64,000 bases of DNA from Acidobacteriota bacterium (lineage in GTDB: Bacteria; Acidobacteriota; Terriglobia; Bryobacterales; Bryobacteraceae): NCBI GenBank assembly GCA_016870995.1, contig VFZU01000006.1:1-64000 (forward strand), in the 5' to 3' direction. The position numbers and the translations under genes are program-made. The notes beneath the pieces are model-generated. The model worked only from the letters and a program-made list of their open reading frames with translations. It did no database searches and was not told where the DNA came from. This document shows positions 18,953 to 27,080 of the stretch, piece by piece. Each line of letters begins with the position of its first letter. Within the stretch, counting starts at the first letter, position 1.

Positions 18953-19812
18953 TTCAATTTTTCTCTGAGTACATCGAAGAACAACATTCGCGGCGGCCTT
19001 ACCAGCCGGATTTCATTGTCACTCAGGGCGCAATGCACTTCATCGCCCTCAAGCAATGTCTCGCCCACCTGCCCGTCGATCGTCAAATACGCGTCATGAT
19101 CGCTGGCCCGGTTCACTAACCGGATCACGCTTGCACCCGGAACAATCACGGGCCGGTGCGTCAGCATGTGAGGACAAATCGGAGTGATGCTCAGTGCATC
19201 CACATTGGGGAAAATAATCGGCCCACCCGCGCTCAGCGAGTAAGCTGTCGATCCCGTCGGTGTTGACACAATCAATCCATCCGCTTTGTAGTTCGAGACA
19301 AAGTGGGAGTCAACATGGACGGCCACATCGATAATCCGCGCGAGCGACGCTTTCGTAATCACCGCATCGTTCAACGCCTCGTACGAGCATACACGATGTC
19401 CGCCACGTTGGATTTCACATCGCAGCATCCTCCGCTTGCCGACGCGAAATTCACCACTCAAACATTTTTCAAGCTCGGGGTACAACTCATCTAAAGTGAT
19501 CGAAGTGAGAAATCCGAGCCCACCTAAATTCACCGCCAGCAGCGGAATATCCTGGCCACCAATCGCCCGCGCCGCGCTCAACAAAGTTCCATCCCCGCCC
19601 AGCACCACTACCAACTGCGTATCCACCGGCACGCGCTCCCGCGGCACCCATTCCTTCAAATTGCCGTAGCGCGCAGTCTCCTCGTCCACGCGGGCGCTGA
19701 TCCCTCGCTCCGCAAGCCAGTCCACCAATCCGGGCACAATGCTCTGTCCTCGAGTCACATTGGGCTTCGAGATGATTCCCACGCTTCGGATTTCAATTCG
19801 CTCTTCGGGCAT
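18937..19812 (-). CDS. nadK: NAD kinase
   Basis: A 291-residue enzyme phosphorylating NAD to NADP. The GGDGT loop is in VVVLGGDGTLLSAAR, followed by NLGGLGFLT, the NE/D-type binding segment EALNDAVITK, and the glycine-rich TPTGSTAYSLSAGGP. Length matches bacterial NadK/PpnK. It overlaps tlyA upstream by 20 nt and the symporter gene downstream by 16 nt, so all are read from one message. The tlyA-nadK neighbourhood is conserved in many bacteria. Confidence 0.96.
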   Translation of the reverse strand: MPEERIEIRSVGIISKPNVTRGQSIVPGLVDWLAERGISARVDEETARYGNLKEWVPRERVPVDTQLVVVLGGDGTLLSAARAIGGQDIPLLAVNLGGLGFLTSITLDELYPELEKCLSGEFRVGKRRMLRCEIQRGGHRVCSYEALNDAVITKASLARIIDVAVHVDSHFVSNYKADGLIVSTPTGSTAYSLSAGGPIIFPNVDALSITPICPHMLTHRPVIVPGASVIRLVNRASDHDAYLTIDGQVGETLLEGDEVHCALSDNEIRLVRPPRMLFFDVLREKLKWGER

Positions 19813-20521
19813 GTATCAGAAACTCTCGATTCCCTTTGCCGCCCAGGATCGGGCTGTCTATGATCCGTGTTTGGTAACCCAACTCACGTAAGGCAGATTC
19901 TACCTTGTCACAAGCCGCCTGGTGCAACGATTCTTCGCGCACGATTCCGCCCTTGCCCACATCACCCCGCCCCACTTCAAACTGTGGCTTGATCAGAATC
20001 ACCATTTCGCTCTCACCCGCGAGTAGGGCAGGGAATCGGTCGAGCAGCAATGTGACGCTGATAAAGCTCACATCGCACACCAGCAATCGCGCCGGTTCTC
20101 CGATCACTGCGGGCTCAATCATTCTCGCGTTCTGATGCTCGTGCAACACTACGCGCGGATCTGTTTTCAGCCTCCAGGCGATCTGTGTGGCCCCGACATC
20201 CACGCAATGCACACGCGTCGCCCCATGCTGCAACAGGCAATCGGTAAAGCCCCCCGTCGACGTCCCGATATCGATACAAATCGCACCAGTCACATCGATA
20301 CCAAATTCTTGCAGCGCCGCTTCCAGCTTCAGCCCACCCCGGCTCACGTAACGCAACTGCTCAAGCAACTCCACGCCGGCATCGCCGGCCACTTGCTGCC
20401 CAGCCTTATCTACCTTCTGGCCGTTCACCATTACCTGCCCAGCCAAAATGAGAGCTTTCGCCTTTTCGCGCGACTCCACCAACCCTCGTTCGACCAGCAA
20501 TTGATCGAGCCGCGTCTTCAA
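19793..20521 (-). CDS. tlyA: TlyA-family rRNA 2'-O-methyltransferase
   Basis: A 242-residue protein with an N-terminal S4 RNA-binding domain (TRLDQLLVERGLVESREKA) followed by an FtsJ-like methyltransferase domain. The SAM site is CIDIGTSTGGFTDCLLQ and later ones are CVDVGATQ and CDVSFISVT; the catalytic Lys-Pro region is LIKPQFEVG. Characterised homologues methylate 16S and 23S rRNA and set capreomycin sensitivity; annotation as haemolysin is historical. It overlaps ispA upstream by 4 nt and nadK downstream by 20 nt. Confidence 0.95.
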   Translation of the reverse strand: MKTRLDQLLVERGLVESREKAKALILAGQVMVNGQKVDKAGQQVAGDAGVELLEQLRYVSRGGLKLEAALQEFGIDVTGAICIDIGTSTGGFTDCLLQHGATRVHCVDVGATQIAWRLKTDPRVVLHEHQNARMIEPAVIGEPARLLVCDVSFISVTLLLDRFPALLAGESEMVILIKPQFEVGRGDVGKGGIVREESLHQAACDKVESALRELGYQTRIIDSPILGGKGNREFLIHARRAN

Positions 20522-21402
20522 GACTTCCGGTCCACAATCAAGTCGGCGATTTCGCGCAACCGTGTCCCATGGTTCCCAAATCGCTCGAGCGCGGCATGCG
20601 CCTTTTGCCGCTCTTCCTCGGCCATACGTTTCGATTCCGCCAGGCCATATACCGCCGGGAAGGTAATCTTCTGCTGCGCCAGATCTTTGCCCGCCGTCTT
20701 GCCCAGCGCCGCACTCGATTCTTCCATGTCGAGAATGTCATCGACGATTTGAAACGCAAGCCCTGCATGCTCGCCATATGCAGTCAAAGCCTGCATCTCG
20801 GCTGCCGAAGCTCCTGCATAAATTCCGCCCATGCGCACGCTCGCCCGCAACAAAGCTCCGGTCTTGGCGCGGTGAATCTTCTCGAGCAACTCCGCCGTCG
20901 GCGTCATTCGCTCGCCTTCGATGTCATGCACCTGCCCGCCGATCATCCCGCCAACGGTGCCGCTGGCTGAGGCCAGCTCAAGAACGAGTCGGCTCCTCTG
21001 CTCGGCTCCAATTTCACTCAGCTCGCTCAGTACTTGAAACGCCAGCGTCAACAAGGAGTCTCCCGCCAGAATTGCCATCGCCTCGCCAAATACCTTGTGA
21101 TTCGTCGCCATTCCACGTCGCAGGTCATCATTATCGAGCGCCGGCAAATCGTCATGAATCAGCGAATACGTGTGAATCATTTCGAGCGTCGCCGCCGCGT
21201 CTTCGATTCCTGGTGCATCGGGATGCACAACATCAGATGCCGCCATGCAAAGGATCGGGCGAATGCGCTTTCCCCCTGCAAAAAGGCTGTATCGCATCGC
21301 CCGGTGAATGGTCTCGGGTTCGACGCTCTCCGCCGGAACCCACCGTTGCAGCGCCTGATCCACAACTTCAATACGCGCTGCCAGATATTCTTTCAATGTC
21401 AT
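20518..21402 (-). CDS. ispA: Polyprenyl (farnesyl/geranylgeranyl) diphosphate synthase
   Basis: A 294-residue all-helical prenyltransferase that condenses isopentenyl diphosphate with allylic diphosphates for isoprenoid synthesis. The first aspartate-rich motif is DDLPALDNDD with the DDxxxxD spacing of bacterial FPP synthases, and the second is VDDILDM. The substrate-binding GGKRIRP and GQVHDIEGE segments are present. Product chain length (C15 or C20) cannot be fixed from sequence alone. ATGA overlaps link it to xseB upstream and tlyA downstream. In many bacteria dxs lies between ispA and tlyA; it is absent here. Confidence 0.94.
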   Translation of the reverse strand: MTLKEYLAARIEVVDQALQRWVPAESVEPETIHRAMRYSLFAGGKRIRPILCMAASDVVHPDAPGIEDAAATLEMIHTYSLIHDDLPALDNDDLRRGMATNHKVFGEAMAILAGDSLLTLAFQVLSELSEIGAEQRSRLVLELASASGTVGGMIGGQVHDIEGERMTPTAELLEKIHRAKTGALLRASVRMGGIYAGASAAEMQALTAYGEHAGLAFQIVDDILDMEESSAALGKTAGKDLAQQKITFPAVYGLAESKRMAEEERQKAHAALERFGNHGTRLREIADLIVDRKS

Positions 21403-21638
21403 TTGCCGAATGGCTCCGCCTCGACCTTGCCGCCCCTTTTGGTCAAAATCTCAATGCGCGTTTCCGCCTCATCGATCCGCTTCTTGGCCGATTCGCTTAA
21501 AGCCACGCCCTTCTCGAACAGCGCGATCGATTCCTCGAGTCCCATCTGGTCTTTCTCAAGCTGCGCCACAATCCGTTGCAACTCATCCAACTCTTGTTCG
21601 AGGGTCTTCGATTCTGGCGCTTCAGGCTTAGTGTCCAT
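21399..21638 (-). CDS. xseB: Exodeoxyribonuclease VII small subunit
   Basis: A 79-residue acidic helical protein with the family core LEQELDELQRIVAQLEKDQ and LEESIALFEKGVALSE. It partners XseA to degrade single-stranded DNA ends into oligonucleotides. The gene sits at its usual place in front of ispA (4-nt overlap), but xseA is not adjacent; a LarA-like gene is immediately upstream and overlaps this start by 11 nt. Confidence 0.94.
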   Translation of the reverse strand: MDTKPEAPESKTLEQELDELQRIVAQLEKDQMGLEESIALFEKGVALSESAKKRIDEAETRIEILTKRGGKVEAEPFGK

Positions 21639-22902
21639 CCCCGCCCCCCAGCGTCGTCATGTTGCCTGCAGCATCGACCGGGAAGTCATAAGGCCCGCCC
21701 ACAATCGACAGATTTGGATTTGCTTCGATCTCGGACAAAAGGTTCTCGCTCATCTCAAGATCCGTCAAATGCAGAGTCGTCTTGATCCGGGCGATCGTCA
21801 CCTTCGACAAGTCATGCTTGCCTACGGTTGGCAGAAAGCGTTCGATGCATTCCCGGTCGGTGTCGAAATGCACCGGTACCCGGATCGCGGCCGGTGAAGA
21901 TGCCGTCAACGAATTGATCTGCGTCGGGGCCCAATCGATCTGCGGCAGAATCCGTTTGTTGATCACGTCCGCCATACCCATCCCCACTGCGCTGCCATAG
22001 GTGTTCGGCGTCAGATCTCGCACAAACACGCGATGAATCTTCGGCGGTCCTTGCCAGCAGTTGTATTCGCCATTCACGCCGCGGTTTACCACTTTGGTGT
22101 CCATCCCGGCACCAGAAATGTCCTTGCCGATCTGATCCAGAATCAGGATGTCCAATTCCTTCACCGGGACATGCCCCTGCCAGCTCTTGGCCAGTGCCAG
22201 CAGCTTCTCTTCCTGGTCTTCCATCGTCTCAACAGGCACTGCGGTCAGTTGAGCCGTCGTGTGGTTGGCGTCCTCAAGAATCGCCAGCCCGCCCAGAATC
22301 TTCCCGCTCTTTAAAACCTGCCGACCCACAGACCGAATCATCGCCCCCAACCCAATGTTGTAGGCGAACGTGTGATAGTACTGCGCCCCGGCGAACTTCC
22401 CCAGTCCGATCGCCATCATCTTATAGAGGCCGCTCTCGATCGGTCCTTCAAAATCGGTGTGCCACTTCACGCGACCCACCAGCATCACGCCATCGCTCTC
22501 AAATGCGCTCTTGTCGAGGTAAGCGGTAATTCCTGCCGGCGTTACTCCCAGCGACACGACTTCAAGCTGGCTCACGATCGGGCATCCCATCGTCTCTTCA
22601 GTGATCTTGTACTTGCCCAGGACCATTGCCTGCCCTTCGGGCGAAGCTGCGCCATGGCTACCCATTGCGGGGAACAGGTAGGGATTCATCCCCACCGCTT
22701 TCCAGTAATCCACCACTGCGCGCACAATCGTCGCAATGTTGGCAATCCCGCGGCTGCCCACGCCAATGGCTACCCTTGAGCCAGGCTTCAATTTGGATGC
22801 AAAGTCCGCCCTCCGCAATTCTGCGGCAATCGTGGCGGGAATGTCCTTTACTGCTCTGTCAGGAAACTGTTGGTGGACGCGAAGCATCCTCGGTAAGGCC
22901 AT
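21628..22902 (-). CDS. LarA-like protein (lactate racemase N-terminal domain, DUF2088)
   Basis: A 424-residue protein of the lactate-racemase-related DUF2088 family. Visible blocks are SRVAIGVGSRGIANIATIVR, YLFPAMGSHGAASPEGQ, and the central VGRVKWHTDFEGPIESG plus YKMMAIGLGKFAGAQ. True LarA uses a nickel-pincer cofactor with specific histidines and a lysine; whether these are present cannot be decided here, and many family members probably act on other hydroxy acids. It precedes xseB with an 11-nt overlap. A CATAAT box exactly 6 nt before the ATG suggests a leaderless start. Confidence 0.8.
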   Translation of the reverse strand: MALPRMLRVHQQFPDRAVKDIPATIAAELRRADFASKLKPGSRVAIGVGSRGIANIATIVRAVVDYWKAVGMNPYLFPAMGSHGAASPEGQAMVLGKYKITEETMGCPIVSQLEVVSLGVTPAGITAYLDKSAFESDGVMLVGRVKWHTDFEGPIESGLYKMMAIGLGKFAGAQYYHTFAYNIGLGAMIRSVGRQVLKSGKILGGLAILEDANHTTAQLTAVPVETMEDQEEKLLALAKSWQGHVPVKELDILILDQIGKDISGAGMDTKVVNRGVNGEYNCWQGPPKIHRVFVRDLTPNTYGSAVGMGMADVINKRILPQIDWAPTQINSLTASSPAAIRVPVHFDTDRECIERFLPTVGKHDLSKVTIARIKTTLHLTDLEMSENLLSEIEANPNLSIVGGPYDFPVDAAGNMTTLGGGDGH

Positions 22903-22908
22903 TCAGCC

Positions 22909-22914
22909 ATTATG
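22909..22914 (-). promoter_or_regulatory. -10 box for the LarA-like gene
   Basis: CATAAT on the minus strand, 6 nt before ATG 22902, overlapping the end of the upstream gene. It differs from TAnnnT only in its first base. Confidence 0.4.
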
Positions 22915-23557
22915 ATTCAAACCCGTCCGACATGTCCTCACCCCACTCACGTTCCAACATCCGGGAGTACTCGCCAGAGGCATACAGAGCGAAGTCGAAT
23001 TGCGTAGCCTTAATCTCTCCAAAGCTCCACAACAATTGCCGGCAGGCGAACAACTGATCGGCATACCGATAGTAGTGACGCACGAATTCGTCTGTAATCG
23101 TGTGCCGCTGCGGCACCTCGTGGAAAATTGCATTCAGACCCAGGGCACGCGAAAAGATGCTCTTGTAGTCCGCAACGCCCCAATTCTTCAACTTTTCACG
23201 AATATTCCGCGGAGGATCATCCGTTAGGATCGCCGCAAAGGACTGATAGCAAAATCCATTCCGCTTCAATTCCTCATCCCGGTCCACCACTTCCATGCAC
23301 TGCTCGATCCAACGCAGCAAATCCTTGCCCACATAAAACAGCATCCGGATCTCGTAAAATCGTCCGTCCAAAAGCTTCCGGTCGAGTTCTTCCCGCGTCA
23401 TTTCGCCGCTGGGTAGCAAACCTTGCAGCATCAGGCTCGCTCGCGAGCTTTCCACCAGTTTGTCCGGCCCCGCCGCTTCTGCAAAAGGATGCAGAATCAG
23501 CGGTGGTAGCTTCCAGGTTTTCGTCGTAAGGTTCATGTCGGCAGTTCTGATGGGCAT
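22910..23557 (-). CDS. Protein of an unrecognised family (paralogue of 49460-50077)
   Basis: A 215-residue soluble protein without a signal peptide or known motif. The centre reads DLLRWIEQCMEV followed 20 residues later by FAAILTDDPP, then RALGLNAIFHEVP, DEFVRHYYRYADQLF. The same ordered pattern (WI-x-QC, F-x-x-x-L-x-x-D, GL-x-x-x-F-x-x-x-P, F-x-x-x-Y) occurs in the protein at 49460-50077, so both belong to one family I cannot name. ATG 23536 is an alternative start; neither has a Shine-Dalgarno. It ends just before the LarA-like gene. Confidence 0.7.
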   Translation of the reverse strand: MPIRTADMNLTTKTWKLPPLILHPFAEAAGPDKLVESSRASLMLQGLLPSGEMTREELDRKLLDGRFYEIRMLFYVGKDLLRWIEQCMEVVDRDEELKRNGFCYQSFAAILTDDPPRNIREKLKNWGVADYKSIFSRALGLNAIFHEVPQRHTITDEFVRHYYRYADQLFACRQLLWSFGEIKATQFDFALYASGEYSRMLEREWGEDMSDGFES

Positions 23558-23592
23558 GATGGGCTGTGTGCGGCTCTTCTCTAGCTAATCGG

Positions 23593-23606
23593 CGGGCAAG
23601 CGCCCG
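23593..23606 (-). terminator. Weak hairpin after the M28 peptidase gene
   Basis: CGGGC-AAGC-GCCCG forms a 5-bp GC stem with a 4-nt loop downstream of the peptidase stop on the minus strand. No T-run follows. Confidence 0.3.
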
Positions 23607-23647
23607 GACCTTAACGATTTTCTTCGCACGCCATCATACCGTCCAGA

Positions 23648-25453
23648 TTACTTTCTCGCTTCCAGTACTACTCTAAAAGTAAGGGTCTTGCCCAAGCGTT
23701 TTACCTTAACTTCCACCGTGTCTCCTACGCCTTTTGACCTAAGCACATACGTGTAGTCTTGTAGATTCTCTACTTTTTTCCCGTCAAATTCCACCAGAAG
23801 ATCACCTCCTCGGAGTCCACCCTTTTCTGCAGGGCTGCCCGCGCGGACATCGGCCAGCTTCACTCCTCCGGGAACTTCCGCAAAGTCAGGCACGCTTCCG
23901 AAGTACGGCCCGTACCCGCCTCCGCCTCCGCTTGGTCCACCTGGTGTGGCCGCTGGAGCCTGCCGCTGGTACATCGGCCGTGGCCCGTCGCCTGACAATT
24001 CCGCAATGGTCGCCGCCACCACTCGAATCAGCGAAGCATACGCCCTAAGCTCAATCTTGTCCCAGGTGTCTGAAGGCTTGTGATAATCCGAATGCAATCC
24101 GCTGAAGAAGAACAGTGCCGGGATCGATTTCGCAGCAAAGGAGGTATGATCACTACCACCGATGCTCAGGTTCTCGCTGAAGTCCGGCTTCAAATCGGCT
24201 TGTCTCCGCACCACCTCCTCAAGAATCCCCTTGAAGGTAGTCCCGGTTCCAACCCCAGCCACATAAAACTTGCCGCCCTGCATCCGCCCCACCATATCCA
24301 TGTTGATCATTGCCGCACACTTCTCAAGAGCGAACGGCATCTTGCCCGCGAGATTTCCCGAGCCTAGGAGCCCGATTTCCTCACCAGAGAATGCCACGAA
24401 CAAAATTCCTCTTTTCTGTTTCGGCAAAGAAGAAAAATACCTGGCCAACTCCATCACAGCCGCCGTACCGCTAGCATTATCGTCCGCCCCAGGATGAAGC
24501 TTCGGCACCTCACTCGGTGCCATCGAAAACTGCCGTCCGTATCCAAGGTGGTCATAATGTCCGCCCACCACAATGTACTCGTCCGTCACGCCCGGCAAAT
24601 AACCGGCCACGTTAAAGGTCGGCCGCATCACACGCTCGACGTTCACTCGCAACGCAGCCTTCATCGTTGGCGGAAAGCGAAAGCTCTGAGGCTGCAACAT
24701 ACGGTCGATCGCCTTCACAATTCCCTTCACGTCATGGTTCGTTTCTGCAAACCACTTCTCGGCCACTTGCCATTTGACCTGAACCACAACAATTCCCGCG
24801 TCCATGGCCCCACTCTGGCCCCCGAACGTGTCCAGTTTCTCGGCATCTTCCGGATAAATGACGCCATTGTTCAGTACGATCAACCCGACAGCGCCATGTA
24901 GTTTTGCATTCACCGCCTTGTTCTCGAGGTTCGCGTGCTGCGTACGGTTCTTTCCGTCAAACACACTCTTCTCATCGAGGTCCTGCGGCTCGTTGCGCAA
25001 CACCACAACTACCTTGCCCTTAGCATCGAGCCCGGCGTAATCGTCGTAGTGATGCTCGCTCGATGTAATGCCGTATCCCGCAAACACCATCTCTCCGCTT
25101 ACATTGCCACTGGCAGAATTCACCCTTGGCATAAAGTTCTTGGCCACTGTCAGAGCCTGGCTCCCCACACTCATCTCATTCCGCTTACCCAGCTTGATAT
25201 CCGTGCTCACCACAAACTTCTGCAGGTAGCTCAGCTTGCCGTTTCCTTCAACGAAAGGCGCCTTCAAGCCGGCTCTCTGATATTCCTTTGCGATCCATCG
25301 AGCCGCCTGATCCAGCTCAGGTGTCCCCGTCATCCGCCCCTTATACTTCTCACTGGATAGCACCTTGACGTCTTCGAGCATTCGCTTGCCATCAATGGCA
25401 TCTGGCAGCTTGGCGCCATAGGCCAGCGTGGCAACCAACAATAAACGCCACAT
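23648..25453 (-). CDS. Secreted M28 aminopeptidase with PA and PDZ domains
   Basis: A 601-residue exported zinc peptidase. A signal peptide (MWRLLLVATLAYG) is followed by a protease-associated domain around 110-250 (GEMVFAGYGITS onward), the M28 catalytic domain with metal ligands in VVGGHYDHLGYG, HPGADDNASGTAA, FVAFSGEEIGLLGS, INMDMVGR and GGSDHTSF, a Gly/Pro-rich linker, and a C-terminal PDZ domain (VRAGSPAEKGGLRGGDLL). This layout is common for acidobacterial and bacteroidal exported aminopeptidases. Its ATG follows directly on the TAG of the DsbA-like gene, so the two are co-translated. Confidence 0.93.
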   Translation of the reverse strand: MWRLLLVATLAYGAKLPDAIDGKRMLEDVKVLSSEKYKGRMTGTPELDQAARWIAKEYQRAGLKAPFVEGNGKLSYLQKFVVSTDIKLGKRNEMSVGSQALTVAKNFMPRVNSASGNVSGEMVFAGYGITSSEHHYDDYAGLDAKGKVVVVLRNEPQDLDEKSVFDGKNRTQHANLENKAVNAKLHGAVGLIVLNNGVIYPEDAEKLDTFGGQSGAMDAGIVVVQVKWQVAEKWFAETNHDVKGIVKAIDRMLQPQSFRFPPTMKAALRVNVERVMRPTFNVAGYLPGVTDEYIVVGGHYDHLGYGRQFSMAPSEVPKLHPGADDNASGTAAVMELARYFSSLPKQKRGILFVAFSGEEIGLLGSGNLAGKMPFALEKCAAMINMDMVGRMQGGKFYVAGVGTGTTFKGILEEVVRRQADLKPDFSENLSIGGSDHTSFAAKSIPALFFFSGLHSDYHKPSDTWDKIELRAYASLIRVVAATIAELSGDGPRPMYQRQAPAATPGGPSGGGGGYGPYFGSVPDFAEVPGGVKLADVRAGSPAEKGGLRGGDLLVEFDGKKVENLQDYTYVLRSKGVGDTVEVKVKRLGKTLTFRVVLEARK

Positions 25454-26401
25454 CTACTTCACCCCCGGCGTGGCCAGGCTCACCGAGCAACACGCGGTGT
25501 CTCCGGCGTTCTTTGCCGTTGCTTGGTACTTCACTTCGACATCGGTGATCTTCTTCAATTGATCCCAGCTCACACTGCCCGCCAGCTTGCGGCCATTGAC
25601 ATAAATGGTGGGCGTCGAATTCAACCCAAGAGCCTTGCCTTGCTCGATGTCTTTTTCGACATCCGCCGCCGTTTCCTTGTTGTCGAAGCACCGCATCAGC
25701 TGCAATGCATCCATCCCGTTCGCCGGTGCCCACGCCATTAGTTTCCCACGAAACGTCTCCGCTCCCAGGCCTTCCTGGTTGTCGAACACCCAATCGTGAT
25801 ACTTCCAATAGTTCTCCTCGCCCTGCAGCAGCGCACACCTTCCCGCAATCGAAGCCGTCTTCGCCCAGGGATGGATCTGCTCCAGCGGGAAGTCATGCAC
25901 GAACAGACGTACCTCCTTCGGGTAAGTTTTGATCAGGTTCGCCCGTAACGCCCGCGCTTGCTCGCGGCAATAGGGGCACTGGTAATCGGTATACACACTC
26001 AACACAACAGGAGCACCCAAAGTCCCCAGCGATGGCGCGCCCACATTCCGGATCAGTGCATTCTCTTTCGTAAATGGATTGCCGGTGAGGTCCATCACAT
26101 CGCCCTTGATCACGGTCTTGCCGTCCCCACTGACAAAGTACTTCTGCTCGGCGAATCGCTCCCCGAGCGATGCCTTTACGGTAATCTCTTCAAACCCCGG
26201 CAATAAAGCAGCGGGCTGACGATCTTTCACTTCAAAAGCGATCTCGGGCGTCCACAAATTCAGGTGCCGCAAGAACTCTTCCAGCTTCTTCACATCTAGC
26301 TTCGGCGCCGCAACCACCTCGGCCTTTTTCGCCTTCTTCTTCACGCCCTGCGCCCCAAGCGTCATTGAGAGCGAAAGCAGGCAAAACATAAAAATACGCA
26401 T
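25454..26401 (-). CDS. DsbA-like thioredoxin-fold protein, exported
   Basis: A 315-residue secreted protein. After a signal peptide (MRIFMFCLLSLSMTLGAQ) and a Lys-rich linker there is an N-terminal region of about 90 residues, then a thioredoxin/DsbA fold with the redox motif in YTDYQCPYCREQARA (Cys-Pro-Tyr-Cys) and the cis-Pro strand STPTIYVNGRKLAG. It probably forms or isomerises disulphides in exported proteins, perhaps including its neighbours. The stop abuts the M28 gene start. A TAAACT box lies exactly 6 nt before the ATG and overlaps the stop of the preceding gene. Confidence 0.9.
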   Translation of the reverse strand: MRIFMFCLLSLSMTLGAQGVKKKAKKAEVVAAPKLDVKKLEEFLRHLNLWTPEIAFEVKDRQPAALLPGFEEITVKASLGERFAEQKYFVSGDGKTVIKGDVMDLTGNPFTKENALIRNVGAPSLGTLGAPVVLSVYTDYQCPYCREQARALRANLIKTYPKEVRLFVHDFPLEQIHPWAKTASIAGRCALLQGEENYWKYHDWVFDNQEGLGAETFRGKLMAWAPANGMDALQLMRCFDNKETAADVEKDIEQGKALGLNSTPTIYVNGRKLAGSVSWDQLKKITDVEVKYQATAKNAGDTACCSVSLATPGVK

Positions 26402-26407
26402 GCCTTC

Positions 26408-26413
26408 AGTTTA
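26408..26413 (-). promoter_or_regulatory. -10 box for the DsbA-like gene
   Basis: TAAACT on the minus strand, exactly 6 nt before ATG 26401. It starts with the TAA stop codon of the upstream gene. Confidence 0.55.
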
Positions 26414-27070
26414 AGGCCGTTGCAGCATCTTCACCATTACCTCGTCTCGCTTGCGCCGCAATTCTCCTGCCGGCTCCTTCGAGCCAAGCCTCTGCCTCAC
26501 CAATTCTTCTTTCTCAATGGCCACCTGATACGCTCCCAAGGCTTCTGCGCTCCGCCCAGCCTCCACCAGTAATTCGGCCTTCAGCGACAAATCCAACACA
26601 TCTTCCTCATGTCCTTCGAGCCATCCATCCACCAGGCGCAGTGCCCCCTCCACATCTCCCCTTCGCCGCACTTCATACAGCTTCCAATTCCACTCTCGCC
26701 GAAACGCCGCCTCATCCGGCGCCTCGGGCCGCGCCATCACTTGCAGACGGCATACTTTGGACGATCCAGATCCAGATGCAACTCTCACCTGATACAACCC
26801 AGCCGTCATACCCGTCGTGTCCGTGCCTTCCACGATCCACTCCCCACGCCTCCCTTCGCCAGCCGCAACCACACGCCACGGCCACTCCTTCAGCTTGCCC
26901 TGTTCATCGAGCACCTCGGCCCGCAGCGGTTCGTCCGTCGGCGCAAATCCTTCCACCACCACCGGCATGCCCGGCCACACCACCGCCCTTTGCACTCCGT
27001 TCACCGAAGCATAAACATCGCCGCCCCACAGCGGCATCGAAATCAGTAACAAGCTCAAAAATGTCTTCAT
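26411..27070 (-). CDS. Secreted protein of unknown function
   Basis: A 219-residue exported protein. The start at 27070 is chosen because GAGGAGG lies 5 nt upstream and because it begins with a clean signal peptide (MKTFLSLLLISMPLWGGD). An Ig-like beta domain (about 20-120; GMPVVVEGFAPTDEPL, GLYQVRVASG) is followed by a charged helical C-terminus with a tetratricopeptide-like stretch (LKAELLVEAGRSAEALGAYQ). It is separated by 10 nt from the metalloprotease gene upstream, so it belongs to the same transcription unit. No family is recognised. Confidence 0.75.
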   Translation of the reverse strand: MKTFLSLLLISMPLWGGDVYASVNGVQRAVVWPGMPVVVEGFAPTDEPLRAEVLDEQGKLKEWPWRVVAAGEGRRGEWIVEGTDTTGMTAGLYQVRVASGSGSSKVCRLQVMARPEAPDEAAFRREWNWKLYEVRRRGDVEGALRLVDGWLEGHEEDVLDLSLKAELLVEAGRSAEALGAYQVAIEKEELVRQRLGSKEPAGELRRKRDEVMVKMLQRP

Positions 27071-27080
27071 CGCGTCCTCC

